From Arsenophonus sp. aPb (lineage in GTDB: Bacteria > Pseudomonadota > Gammaproteobacteria > Enterobacterales > Enterobacteriaceae), in contig NZ_CP123499.1 in the NCBI RefSeq assembly GCF_029873475.1, positions 2,046,001-2,110,000 on the forward strand: DNA of 64,000 nucleotides, read 5' to 3'. Position numbers and translations under genes: made by a program. Below the pieces are notes generated by a model. The model did not search any database. It had not been told where the DNA came from and saw only the letters and a program-made list of their open reading frames with translations. Each line of letters starts with the position of its first letter. Within the stretch, counting starts at the first letter, position 1. This document shows, in pieces, positions 10,141-20,202 of this stretch.

Positions 10141-10160
10141 CTATTAATGCATGATGATAT

Positions 10161-11615
10161 TTATGCTGCCAAGGCAGCAAGTGCAATCTCAAACAAAGGT
10201 TGTGGCCATATTCCCAATAAAATTGTCATAACGGCACATAATAACGCAAATAAAGTGGCTAAATTAACATTTAATTGTTTGTGCGCTTGGCCATTAGCTA
10301 TTGGCTCACGGCTATATAAACTAGCCATAAAACGTAAATAATAGTATAAACCCATCGCACTACCGATAATAACAACTGCTGTTAACCACCATAATTCGGC
10401 ATTAATTGCAGTAATAATCAGATAAAATTTACCAATAAAACCTAGGGTAATTGGTATGCCCGCTAAAGACAGCATCATGATGGTCAAAATAATCGCCAGT
10501 GCTGGTTGGCGCCAATATAATCCCCGATAAACATTAATATCGTCTTTATCATCACCACAGTAAGGACTAGATAGAATACTGACAACGCCAAAAGCCCCTA
10601 AACTGGCCAATAAATACCCCATAAAATAGATTGCTACAGTAATTTGCGCTGCACCACTATCAGTCTGTAACGCAATTAACGGCAGCAATAAATATCCCAT
10701 ATGGGCAATAGATGAGTAACCTAGCAGCCGTTTAATACTCCGCTGCGATATGGCCATTAAATTACCAAACAGGATAGAAGCAATGGCAATAATGCTAAGT
10801 ACTAACAATAATGCCTGACTTTCTGCTAGCGGTGATGTCATTAGTAAACGCATTAAAACCGCAAAAATAGCGATCTTACTAGCGGTTGCCAAAAATGTTG
10901 CTACCGGTGCAGGCGCACCTTGATAAACATCCGGTGTCCACAATTGAAAAGGGACAAAAGAGAGTTTAAAACCAATTCCAACCAACATCATGCCAACACC
11001 AACCATAATGACTGGATAATGAATAATATGCTCATTTAGGCTTAAACCTAATTTGGCAAATAGCAAACTGCCTGATTCAGCATAAAGTAATGCCATACCG
11101 AACAATAAAAATGCAGAGGCAGCGGCGGATAGCAACATATATTTAATGCTAGCTTCTAATGAACGCTTCTGGGTAAAGGCATAGCCAACCAAGCCAAATA
11201 ATGGCAATGAAATTAATTCAATACCAATGAATAAGGTTGCTAAATGGTTGGCCATTGATAACAAGATCCCGCCTGCAACCGCGATAGTTAATAATAAATA
11301 AAATTCTTCTTTATTATCAGGGTATCCTGTAAGCCATCCATAGGCATAAATTGCTGTGCCAATACCAGCAAGCAAAATCAGTGCACTATAAAAGAGTGAA
11401 TATTTATCTACATAGATTAATGGCGTGACTTCAAGCGGTAATTTATCGCCAATTAAGAAGCAGGCCACTAGCGCAATAATAAAACCGGCTATTGTTAAAG
11501 TGGCATTGAGTAAATGAAGACGCCGCCAGGCAATGGATAACATCACAATCACCACTAATAGCCCAACGATCAAAAGTGGTGACAATGCGATCAATTGTTC
11601 AAAAGTTATGGTCAT
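10161..11615 (-). CDS. nuoN: NADH-quinone oxidoreductase subunit N
   Basis: A 484-residue polytopic membrane protein, one of the three antiporter-like proton-pumping subunits of complex I. Some fourteen hydrophobic helices are visible, with conserved charged residues within them, such as GIELISLPLFGLVG and the lysine of GIGFKLSFVPFQLWTPDVYQG. It is the last gene of the nuo operon, 6 bases after nuoM, and precedes the terminator at 10114-10140. Confidence 0.96.
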   Translation of the reverse strand: MTITFEQLIALSPLLIVGLLVVIVMLSIAWRRLHLLNATLTIAGFIIALVACFLIGDKLPLEVTPLIYVDKYSLFYSALILLAGIGTAIYAYGWLTGYPDNKEEFYLLLTIAVAGGILLSMANHLATLFIGIELISLPLFGLVGYAFTQKRSLEASIKYMLLSAAASAFLLFGMALLYAESGSLLFAKLGLSLNEHIIHYPVIMVGVGMMLVGIGFKLSFVPFQLWTPDVYQGAPAPVATFLATASKIAIFAVLMRLLMTSPLAESQALLLVLSIIAIASILFGNLMAISQRSIKRLLGYSSIAHMGYLLLPLIALQTDSGAAQITVAIYFMGYLLASLGAFGVVSILSSPYCGDDKDDINVYRGLYWRQPALAIILTIMMLSLAGIPITLGFIGKFYLIITAINAELWWLTAVVIIGSAMGLYYYLRFMASLYSREPIANGQAHKQLNVNLATLFALLCAVMTILLGIWPQPLFEIALAALAA

Positions 11616-11621
11616 GACGAA

Positions 11622-13142
11622 TTATGGCCTTAAGGTTGAAAACGAAATAGAATACAAACTGTGCAGCGATTCCATCACATTTTTTGAAGTATCTAACACG
11701 GGTTGCGGATAAAAACCTAATACCACTAATAACAATGCTAATGTCAGTAAAACCAACATCTCGCGACCATTTAAAGCGGGCAGTGCTTTTTCTGATTTTA
11801 CGCTACCATAATAGACCTGTTGCATCATCCAAAGGGCATAGATAGACGCAAATACCACACCGAATACCATAATCGTTGTCACCAATTTAAATTGCCCAAA
11901 AGTACCAAATAGGATCATAAATTCACCAACAAAATTTCCGGTACCCGGCATTCCCAATGTTGCCACAGCAAAAAATAGTGATAGTGCAGGTAGCCACATG
12001 ACCCGTTTCCATAATCCCCCCATCATGCGCATATCACGGGTTCCGGTACGTTCATAAAGTTGACCACTGATAATGATTAAAGCCGCACCTGACAGGCCAT
12101 TAGCTATCATTTGTAACACTGCTCCTTGGTAAGCAAGGGTAGAACCGGCATAAATAGCGACGGTAACAAAGCCCATATGCGACAAACTGCTATAAGCGAC
12201 CAGGCGTTTGATATCTGTCTGTTTGAATGCTAACCATGCACCATAAAATATACTGATAACACCTAGCGTCATCGCAATAGGGGTAAATTGAATCGATGCG
12301 GTCGGAAATAGCGGTAATGTGAAACGCAATAAACCATAAGCCGCCGTTTTAAGCATGATACCTGAAATATCAACGGAGCCAGCTGTTGGCGATTGTTCTT
12401 GTGTGTCTGCCATCCAGCCGTGAAAAGGTACCAAAGGCATTTTCACCGCAAATGCAATAAAAAATCCTAGCATTAACAGATACTGCGTCAGCGCTGACAT
12501 TTCGGTATTTAACAGATCGTGATAGGCAAACGACCAATTACCCGATGACTGATAATGAATTAACGCCAATGCCACAATCGCCACCAACATAATCAAGCCA
12601 CTTGCTTGGGTATAAATAAAAAACTTAGTAGCTGCATTGACATGTGCGCGTTCTTCCGAGCCTTTATGTCCCCAATTAGCAATCAGAAAATACATTGGGA
12701 TCAACATCATTTCCCAGAAGAAGAAAAACAAAAACAGATCTACCGCCAGGAAAATTCCCATCACTCCGGCTAGAATCCACATCAAATGAAAGTGATAAGC
12801 ACCTTGATTTGGTTGATTTTCACTCCACGAACTCAATACCGAAAAAATCCCCATGATAGCCGTTAGCACTATCATTAGTAATGATAAACCATCAATGGCC
12901 AAGGCAATATTAATACCTAATGGCGTGATCCATGGCATGAAAAAGATCGCCTGCCATTGAGGTAATGCTAAAGTATTAGTCAACGAATAATTTCCCTGTA
13001 ACCAAAGTAGTACAGAGAGGAGCAGTGTTAACCCCATCACAAGCAGTGCCAAATAGCGTGGTGCCCGTTGATTAAATCGTTCGGACTGCCAGCAAAGTAC
13101 ACCACCGATGAAGGGAAAAAGTATTAGCCAAGGTAATAGCAT
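11622..13142 (-). CDS. nuoM: NADH-quinone oxidoreductase subunit M
   Basis: A 506-residue antiporter-like membrane subunit of complex I. The conserved glutamate of FFFFWEMMLIPMYFLIANWG and the lysine in AVKMPLVPFHGWMADTQEQSP are present, as is the discontinuous-helix segment of the family. It lies between nuoL (19-bp gap) and nuoN (6-bp gap) in the standard order. Confidence 0.97.
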   Translation of the reverse strand: MLLPWLILFPFIGGVLCWQSERFNQRAPRYLALLVMGLTLLLSVLLWLQGNYSLTNTLALPQWQAIFFMPWITPLGINIALAIDGLSLLMIVLTAIMGIFSVLSSWSENQPNQGAYHFHLMWILAGVMGIFLAVDLFLFFFFWEMMLIPMYFLIANWGHKGSEERAHVNAATKFFIYTQASGLIMLVAIVALALIHYQSSGNWSFAYHDLLNTEMSALTQYLLMLGFFIAFAVKMPLVPFHGWMADTQEQSPTAGSVDISGIMLKTAAYGLLRFTLPLFPTASIQFTPIAMTLGVISIFYGAWLAFKQTDIKRLVAYSSLSHMGFVTVAIYAGSTLAYQGAVLQMIANGLSGAALIIISGQLYERTGTRDMRMMGGLWKRVMWLPALSLFFAVATLGMPGTGNFVGEFMILFGTFGQFKLVTTIMVFGVVFASIYALWMMQQVYYGSVKSEKALPALNGREMLVLLTLALLLVVLGFYPQPVLDTSKNVMESLHSLYSISFSTLRP

Positions 13143-13161
13143 GGCGCAATGTGTCCCCTAA

Positions 13162-15009
13162 TTAAACCAGAAGTAACAGTGCTAACATCAACACTGCCCC
13201 AAACCCCATAGAAGCCAAATACCAACGAATCTGCCCATTCTGGCTAAAAGTTAAGCCTTTATTACCCCAACGCGACATCACAGCTGGGATATTCATTAAT
13301 GAATTGACAGGATCATTTGCCAATAATTGAGCAATTACTTTAAAGGGTTTTATAAAAATAAGGTTATAAAGTTGGTCAAATCCCCAGGCCTGATACCACC
13401 AAGCAGTAAATAAACGTCCCGCCGCACTTTTGGCAATAGATTTAACAAGCTTACGTTTGCCCAGATAGAGAAATATCGCTAGTGCCAGTCCGAGTAATGC
13501 AACAATCGCTGAAACTATTTCTAACCTAACTTTACCCGACTCATTGATTGTTTCACTAACAGGGAATATACCCGCTAACGGTTGAATAATCAGTGCCCCA
13601 ACAACCGTGGATAATACGGCTAATACCGCTAAAGGCAGGGTATGACTAATGCCACCGACAGCTTGAACCTTAGCCTGTTTTTTGCCATGAAAGACAATAA
13701 AAATCATACGGAAGGTATAGAGTGCGGTCATAAATGCACCAATTATGCCAGCCCACAAAAAAACAGTTTCTCCTTGCAGCGCGGCTCCCCATAAGATATC
13801 GTCTTTACTATAAAAGCCGGCAGTAACTAGCGGTATTGCCGCTAACGCACCCCCGCCAATTAAAAAGCAACCATAAACAAAGGGTAGCGTTTTACGTAAG
13901 CCACCCATCTTAAATATGTTTTGTTCATGGTGACAGGCGACAATTACTGAACCTGCGGATAAAAAGAGTAAAGCTTTAAAAAACGCGTGGGTCATCAAAT
14001 GAAAAATAGCCGCATCCCAAGCCTGGACACCTAAAGCTAAAAACATATAACCTATTTGACTCATCGTGGAATAAGCCAGTACACGTTTGATATCGGTTTG
14101 TACTAGAGCCGCAAATCCGGCCAATATAAGGGTAACCGCACCAATAATAGCGACTAAATGCAATATTTCCGGCGCCATTAAGAACAAAATATGCGTACGG
14201 GCAATTAAATAAACTCCCGCAGTGACCATGGTTGCCGCATGAATAAGTGCAGATACTGGGGTTGGACCGGCCATTGCATCGGCTAACCAAGTCTGCAAAG
14301 GTAACTGAGCAGATTTACCGACCGCACCGCCAAGGATCATTAAGGTTGCCCAATTGATAAGCGGCGAACCAGCGCTAATTTGCTGTGGCACTAATATGCT
14401 CAATTGGTGGAAATTCAGGGTGCCAAATTGGTTATAGAGAATAAACATGCCAATGGCTAAAAAAACATCACCAATCCTTGTGACAAAAAAAGCCTTCATG
14501 GCTGCTTTGCCATTTTCTGGATTGGTATAATAAAAACCAATTAGCAAATAACTACATAAGCCGACGCCTTCCCAACCAAGATACATTAGCATCATGTTGT
14601 CAGCCAAAACGAGAACAACCATACTAGCAATAAACAAATTGGTATAAGCAAAAAAGCGTGAATAGCCTTCTTCACCACGCATATACCAAGAAGCGTATAG
14701 ATGAATCAAAAAACCCACGCCGGTCACAACCGCTAACATGGTTAATGATAAACCATCAAGCACCAGTGTAATAGGAATGTTGAAGTTACCTACTGCTATC
14801 CAATGCCATAATGTCTGACTATAAACATAACCACCATCAGCATTATTAGCATAAAAATCAATCGCTAGCCAAAATGTTATCAGTGCTGCCAAACCTACCG
14901 AACCAACCCCGATGATAGCGGACAAATTTTCCGACCAACGTCCGCGAGAGAATGCGAGTAGTAGAAATCCCAATAGTGGCAGCAGAATGGTTAAATAGAG
15001 TAAATTCAT
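13162..15009 (-). CDS. nuoL: NADH-quinone oxidoreductase subunit L
   Basis: A 615-residue membrane subunit, the distal antiporter-like proton channel of complex I, with the long lateral helix expected at the C-terminus. The signature LGWEGVGLCSYLLIGFYY and the lysine-bearing GKSAQLPLQTWLADAM are intact. Length equals E. coli NuoL (613). It overlaps nuoK by 4 bases. Confidence 0.97.
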   Translation of the reverse strand: MNLLYLTILLPLLGFLLLAFSRGRWSENLSAIIGVGSVGLAALITFWLAIDFYANNADGGYVYSQTLWHWIAVGNFNIPITLVLDGLSLTMLAVVTGVGFLIHLYASWYMRGEEGYSRFFAYTNLFIASMVVLVLADNMMLMYLGWEGVGLCSYLLIGFYYTNPENGKAAMKAFFVTRIGDVFLAIGMFILYNQFGTLNFHQLSILVPQQISAGSPLINWATLMILGGAVGKSAQLPLQTWLADAMAGPTPVSALIHAATMVTAGVYLIARTHILFLMAPEILHLVAIIGAVTLILAGFAALVQTDIKRVLAYSTMSQIGYMFLALGVQAWDAAIFHLMTHAFFKALLFLSAGSVIVACHHEQNIFKMGGLRKTLPFVYGCFLIGGGALAAIPLVTAGFYSKDDILWGAALQGETVFLWAGIIGAFMTALYTFRMIFIVFHGKKQAKVQAVGGISHTLPLAVLAVLSTVVGALIIQPLAGIFPVSETINESGKVRLEIVSAIVALLGLALAIFLYLGKRKLVKSIAKSAAGRLFTAWWYQAWGFDQLYNLIFIKPFKVIAQLLANDPVNSLMNIPAVMSRWGNKGLTFSQNGQIRWYLASMGFGAVLMLALLLLV

Positions 15010-15308
15010 CCGCGCATCTCACTGACTTCATCAATATTAAGGTTCTGGCGATGACGATGAAGTTGCAATAACAACGCCAATCCTATACTTGCTTCCGCGG
15101 CAGCCAAACTGATGGTTAAAATATACATCACTTGACCATCAGCTTGTCCCCAATAACTACCAGCCACCACAAAAGCTAATGCCGCTGAGTTAATCATTAT
15201 TTCTAATCCAATTAACATAAAGAGAAGATTGCGCCGGATGAGCAAACAACTTAAGCCTAAAACAAATAAAATCGCCGCTAAAATTAAACCATGTTGCAGA
15301 AGGATCAT
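15006..15308 (-). CDS. nuoK: NADH-quinone oxidoreductase subunit K
   Basis: A 100-residue protein with three transmembrane helices. The two membrane glutamates needed for proton transfer are visible in GLEIMINSAALAF and AAAEASIGLALLLQ. Length is exactly that of the E. coli subunit. It overlaps nuoJ upstream and nuoL downstream by 4 bases each. Confidence 0.97.
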   Translation of the reverse strand: MILLQHGLILAAILFVLGLSCLLIRRNLLFMLIGLEIMINSAALAFVVAGSYWGQADGQVMYILTISLAAAEASIGLALLLQLHRHRQNLNIDEVSEMRG

Positions 15309-15844
15309 ACTTGTTCCTCCGTCTCAGAATGACTATCAAGAGCATGCAGCCGCTTTTCACGCCCGATATGAAATGCCACGACCAGACCTGCCAATAACAA
15401 TAAAGAAACCAGTTCAACAGCTAACACATAAGGACCAAATAAACTGATGCCAACCTGTTTAGCACTGATCATCTCGCCTTTGATCTGGCTATGTTTTATT
15501 GCCACGATGGCATAAACAATAACGCCAAGTAAAACGGCTGAAAGAATAGCTGGCCCAATCCATGCTTTTGGTTGTAACCAGGCACGTTCCTGATCGACGA
15601 CTGATTTACCTAAATTAAGCATCATGACGACAAACACAAACAGCACCATGATCGCTCCGGCATAAACGATAATCTCTAAGGCCCCAGCAAAATAAGATCC
15701 AACAGAAAAGAAAACTATCGATAAAGCTAACAGGGAAACGATCAGATACAACAGCGCATGAACTGGATTGGTATGTGTTATTACCCTTAGCGTCGCCAAA
15801 ATAGCAACCAATCCGGCGACATAAAATGTAAATTCCATAAACAT
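15305..15844 (-). CDS. nuoJ: NADH-quinone oxidoreductase subunit J
   Basis: A 179-residue membrane subunit with five predicted helices, including the conserved GALEIIVYAGAIMVLFVFVV stretch that forms the pi-bulge helix near the quinone site. It lies 6 bases after nuoI and overlaps nuoK by 4 bases. Confidence 0.96.
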   Translation of the reverse strand: MFMEFTFYVAGLVAILATLRVITHTNPVHALLYLIVSLLALSIVFFSVGSYFAGALEIIVYAGAIMVLFVFVVMMLNLGKSVVDQERAWLQPKAWIGPAILSAVLLGVIVYAIVAIKHSQIKGEMISAKQVGISLFGPYVLAVELVSLLLLAGLVVAFHIGREKRLHALDSHSETEEQV

Positions 15845-15850
15845 CGTTCC

Positions 15851-16393
15851 TTATGGCAACAAATCTTTGACATTAATCGGCTTAGCTTCATTATCTGCTT
15901 CACCTTTATCTTTACCATTAATCGCCATACCCGTTTTGTGATAAAAATTATAATCTGGATATTTACCTGGCCCTGAAATCAACAAATCCTGTTTTTCATA
16001 AACTAAATCTTGGCGTTTGTATTCCCCCATTTCGAAATCAGGCGTTAGTTGAATAGCGGTAGTTGGACAGGCCTCTTCACATAAACCGCAAAAAATACAA
16101 CGGGAAAAATTAATCTGGAAAAATTCTGGATACCAACGGCCATCTGGCTGTTCCGCTTTTTGTAGTGAAATGCAACCAACCGGGCAAACTACAGCACATA
16201 AATTACAAGCCACACATCGCTCTTTACCATCAGGATCACGCGTTAATACAATACGCCCGCGATAGCGAGGAGGTAAGTAAACCGGTTCTTCCGGGTACAT
16301 TTTGGTTTCACGTTTATGAAAAGCATGTAGCCCAATCATACAAATACTACGTATCTGGGTGGCTAAACCAACCACTAACTCTTTTAATGTCAT
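15851..16393 (-). CDS. nuoI: NADH-quinone oxidoreductase subunit I (2 x [4Fe-4S])
   Basis: A 180-residue ferredoxin-like peripheral subunit that carries clusters N6a and N6b between the hydrophilic arm and the quinone site. The two cysteine motifs are CVACNLCAVVCP and CIFCGLCEEACP. Length equals E. coli NuoI. It lies 17 bases after nuoH. Confidence 0.97.
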   Translation of the reverse strand: MTLKELVVGLATQIRSICMIGLHAFHKRETKMYPEEPVYLPPRYRGRIVLTRDPDGKERCVACNLCAVVCPVGCISLQKAEQPDGRWYPEFFQINFSRCIFCGLCEEACPTTAIQLTPDFEMGEYKRQDLVYEKQDLLISGPGKYPDYNFYHKTGMAINGKDKGEADNEAKPINVKDLLP

Positions 16394-16410
16394 GGCTCAA
16401 TCCTCCCTTA

Positions 16411-17385
16411 TTAAGCGTTGCATAGAATAACTGCTGCGGTTACTAACAGATTGATCAACGTCAATGGCAAACACACTTTCCAACCAAAAGCCATCACTTG
16501 ATCATACCGCGGGCGTGGTAATGAGGCGCGAACCAGAATAAACATCACCATGAAGAAGGCAGTTTTTAAGGCAAACCAAATAAAGCCAGGTAAAAATGGG
16601 CCAAGCCAGCCGCCGAAAAATAAGGTCACAATTAATGCGGAAACTGTGACAATACTGATATATTCGCCGACGAAAAATAGACCAAATTTCATACCAGAAT
16701 ATTCAATATGATAGCCATCAGCCAGTTCTTGCTCTGATTCAGGTTGATCAAATGGATGACGGTGACAAACAGCAACGCCCGCGATAACAAAGGTTAAAAA
16801 GCCAAAAAATTGTGGAATAATATTCCATAACCCTACTTGTGAATTGACAATATCCATTAAGTTAAAGGAGCCAGCGCGAGCGACGACCCCCATTAATGAC
16901 AGACCCAAGAAAACTTCATAACTTAACGTCTGGGCAGAAGCGCGCATCGCGCCTAATAAAGAGTATTTATTATTACTTGACCAACCGGCAAACAATACTG
17001 AATAAACCGCTAATCCAGCCATCATGAAAAAAAACAATAGGCCAATGTTAAGATCGGCAACATACCAAGTTGCGCTAACTGGAATAATGGCAAACACCAA
17101 TAACATGGAGCAAAAGGCAATTACCGGTGCCAACATGAAAATACGCTTATCTGAAAATTGCGGGATCCAATCTTCTTTAAATAACATTTTTATCATATCA
17201 GCAGCAATCTGTAATGAACCTCCCCACCCTACCCGATTAGGTCCATAACGATTCTGGAACAGTGCCAATAAGCGACGTTCGCCAAAACTCATTAAAGCGC
17301 CACAAATAACCACTACCAGCAAAATAACTATCGCTTGTAAAACAGCAATAATCGCAGCAGTAATTTCGGCAGAAAATAGCGTCAT
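16411..17385 (-). CDS. nuoH: NADH-quinone oxidoreductase subunit H
   Basis: A 324-residue membrane subunit of eight helices that forms the quinone-binding chamber with NuoB and NuoD. Conserved segments are GERRLLALFQNRYGPNRVGW, HPFDQPESEQELADGYHIEY and RASLPRPRYDQ. Its start shares one base with the nuoG stop (TAATG). Confidence 0.97.
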   Translation of the reverse strand: MTLFSAEITAAIIAVLQAIVILLVVVICGALMSFGERRLLALFQNRYGPNRVGWGGSLQIAADMIKMLFKEDWIPQFSDKRIFMLAPVIAFCSMLLVFAIIPVSATWYVADLNIGLLFFFMMAGLAVYSVLFAGWSSNNKYSLLGAMRASAQTLSYEVFLGLSLMGVVARAGSFNLMDIVNSQVGLWNIIPQFFGFLTFVIAGVAVCHRHPFDQPESEQELADGYHIEYSGMKFGLFFVGEYISIVTVSALIVTLFFGGWLGPFLPGFIWFALKTAFFMVMFILVRASLPRPRYDQVMAFGWKVCLPLTLINLLVTAAVILCNA

Positions 17386-20117
17386 TATGTTGCCCTCCGT
17401 AAATTTTTCACGGCAACACCTGCCATCGATGGCGCAATACCGGGCATGCCTAGTGGTAAGCCAATCTGCCCTCGAGCTAAATGATAACTGAGACGAACTG
17501 GCAATCGATAAACTTGCCCACCATAACTAAATTCAAGCATGGCACCAACTTTCACCGCTAGGTTTTCAGCATCTTGAATATTGAGCATAATATAAGCTTC
17601 TAGCATACGTTGTTGTATTGCCTCCGCGCGCTGGGAGGTTTCATCACTACCAAATAAATGATAGTAAGGGGCAACCGTCCATTGGTCATCTTGCTGCTGC
17701 CACGCTAGTGGAATAGCAGTAAAATAATCTAACCGACTATCGGTCGAATTAAATAATCGAATACCCGGATCACCAAAACGTAAGGGCCCGCCGACTTCAG
17801 CTTGAAATTTATTCCACGCTTGAGGTGAATTCCAGCCTGGCGACCAAGCAAACGGAATTTGTTGGCGTATAGCCGTGGGACTATTGTTGCCTTCCATCGA
17901 AAAAGCAAATGGCGTATCAATATCACGTGGTTGACCAGGTTCACTGACCGCAATATCAGCCAATATTGCGGTACGACCACTATAACGTTGCGGAGATCGT
18001 GCTAGTTTTTGCCCGCGAATACGAAATGTCGCATTAGGTGCTGCATCAACAATAGCAGCAAACTGAGGCATGGCTGTTATACAGGCCTTGATCACATGAT
18101 CTAATTGTGACCAATCTACCTGACGTGTTTCAAACTCTGCCTGCAATGAATGAAACCAACGCCAACTTTCATTGATGGCAATATTAGGTTGGTAATAAGT
18201 CGGATCAAACACTTGAAAATAACGTTGTGCACGACCTTCATTATTAATCAATGTTCCAGAGCTTTCAGCAAAGCTAGCGGCGGGTAAAATAAGATCTGCG
18301 TGATCCATAATAGCGGTACGCTGATGATCTGCGACAATCAATTTATTAAGCTTACCCAAAGCATTATTAACGCTGTCAACATCACTATGGCGATAAAGAT
18401 CATTTTCCATAACAACGGCGGTATCAACCTCACCGGATGCAATACGCTCGATTGCCATATCTAACGGTTGAGCATTCATTAAAGCCAAACCAAAGCTATT
18501 CGCTTCTGCAGCAATATAGGTAATGCCGGCTGCGACATTCTTCACTGTTAATGCAAAGGCTATATTGGCCGCGGCCTGGATAAGTGCATCACTACCGGCA
18601 TTGCTACCACTAATAATAAGTGGCTTTTTGGCCTGCAATAACGCTGCGGCAACTAATTCCGCTTTCGCTTTGAGATCGGCCGGCAAATCATTAACTGCTG
18701 GCGCCTTACTGTCCAAAGCGTGAGCAATAGCAAAACCAAAGCGAGCCTGGTCATCAACCGGTGCCCGATAACTTAATGCAGCAACATCATCTAACCGACT
18801 ATCGTCTATGCTGGTGATAAATAGGGGATATTTAGCATGTTGGCCTATATTTAACACGGCGGCGATTTGCCAATCTGCCACTTTTTGTGCTGCAGCCATT
18901 GCTCTGGCTTTGCCTTTAACCGCTTGACGAACCGCTAATGCAATACGTGCCCCAGTTTGGGTTAAATCTTCTCCCAAAACCAGCACCGCATCATAATTTT
19001 CAATTTCGCGCAATGTCGGCGTATAGACGCCACCCTTTTGCAAAATGTTGACCATTAATTCGAGACGACGCTGTTGTGCTGTGGAAATACCGGAATAAAA
19101 GTTTTCTTCGCCAACTAGTGCTCGCAATGCATAATTGCTCTCGATACTGGCTCGTGGAGACCCAATACCAATAGTTTTTTTTGCCTGGCGTAAAATTTTT
19201 GCCCCCGCTTGCATCGCCTCTAGCGCCGAAATCGTGTGGCGTTTTCCTTTTTTAGCTAATTGAGGCTGGCGAGGACGATCTTTACGATTAACATAACCAT
19301 AACCAAAGCGGCCGCGATCACATAAAAAATAGTGGTTTATCATGCCGTTGTAACGATTTTCAATCCGGCGTAATTCACCATAACGTTCACCTGGGCTTGT
19401 GTTACAACCGATACTACACTGTTGACATATTCCTGGCGCAAATTGCATATCCCACTTGCGATTGTAACGTTCAGAATGGGTTTTATCAGTAAAAACACCT
19501 GTGGGACAGATCTCAACTAAATTACCAGCAAATTCACTCTCTAGCGTACCGTCTTCCACCCGGCCAAAATAGACATGATTATGCGCGCTATAAACACCTA
19601 GATCGGTGCCGTCGGCATAATCTTTGTAATAACGAACACAGCGATAGCAAGCGATACAACGATTCATTTCGTGCCCAATAAACGGGCCTAGATCCTGATT
19701 GTGATGTGTGCGTTTAGTAAAACGATATTTACGCATCGTATGACCAGTCATCACTGTCATATCTTGTAAATGACAATTGCCGCCTTCCTCACAAACCGGG
19801 CAATCATGTGGATGATTTGTCATCAACCACTCAACAACACTGGCACGAAACTGCTTGGCTTCATCATCATCGATGGAAATATAGGTTCCATCAGAAGCCG
19901 GTGTCATGCAGGACATTACCAGACGACCTCGGGTGTCGTCAGCATTTTGATATTGCTTAACTGCGCATTGACGGCACGCACCAACACTGCCTAACGCTGG
20001 ATGCCAGCAAAAGTAAGGGATATCCAGCCCCAGAGAGAGACAGGCCTGCAATAGGTTTTCAGCCCCATTTACATCATATCGTTTGCCGTCTACATATATT
20101 GTAGCCATAGTCAGCAT
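17385..20117 (-). CDS. nuoG: NADH-quinone oxidoreductase subunit G
   Basis: A 910-residue iron-sulphur subunit of the hydrophilic arm. The N-terminal [2Fe-2S] ligands are in CWHPALGSVGACRQC; further cysteine sets occur in HDCPVCEEGGNCH, CIACYRC and CQQCSIGC. The rest is the molybdopterin-oxidoreductase-like domain. The start at 20117 has AGGA very close upstream; the in-frame ATG at 20108 gives the E. coli N-terminus MATI and may be the true start. The gap to nuoF is 85 bp, the longest within the hydrophilic-arm genes. Confidence 0.96.
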   Translation of the reverse strand: MLTMATIYVDGKRYDVNGAENLLQACLSLGLDIPYFCWHPALGSVGACRQCAVKQYQNADDTRGRLVMSCMTPASDGTYISIDDDEAKQFRASVVEWLMTNHPHDCPVCEEGGNCHLQDMTVMTGHTMRKYRFTKRTHHNQDLGPFIGHEMNRCIACYRCVRYYKDYADGTDLGVYSAHNHVYFGRVEDGTLESEFAGNLVEICPTGVFTDKTHSERYNRKWDMQFAPGICQQCSIGCNTSPGERYGELRRIENRYNGMINHYFLCDRGRFGYGYVNRKDRPRQPQLAKKGKRHTISALEAMQAGAKILRQAKKTIGIGSPRASIESNYALRALVGEENFYSGISTAQQRRLELMVNILQKGGVYTPTLREIENYDAVLVLGEDLTQTGARIALAVRQAVKGKARAMAAAQKVADWQIAAVLNIGQHAKYPLFITSIDDSRLDDVAALSYRAPVDDQARFGFAIAHALDSKAPAVNDLPADLKAKAELVAAALLQAKKPLIISGSNAGSDALIQAAANIAFALTVKNVAAGITYIAAEANSFGLALMNAQPLDMAIERIASGEVDTAVVMENDLYRHSDVDSVNNALGKLNKLIVADHQRTAIMDHADLILPAASFAESSGTLINNEGRAQRYFQVFDPTYYQPNIAINESWRWFHSLQAEFETRQVDWSQLDHVIKACITAMPQFAAIVDAAPNATFRIRGQKLARSPQRYSGRTAILADIAVSEPGQPRDIDTPFAFSMEGNNSPTAIRQQIPFAWSPGWNSPQAWNKFQAEVGGPLRFGDPGIRLFNSTDSRLDYFTAIPLAWQQQDDQWTVAPYYHLFGSDETSQRAEAIQQRMLEAYIMLNIQDAENLAVKVGAMLEFSYGGQVYRLPVRLSYHLARGQIGLPLGMPGIAPSMAGVAVKNLRRAT

Positions 20118-20202
20118 GCTTCCTAATGGCCTGCTTTTTAGCAGGCGTTAATCAAAAATTCAGTCGACTTAAATACGTTTTTATTTAGCTTCGCGTAGAT
20201 TA

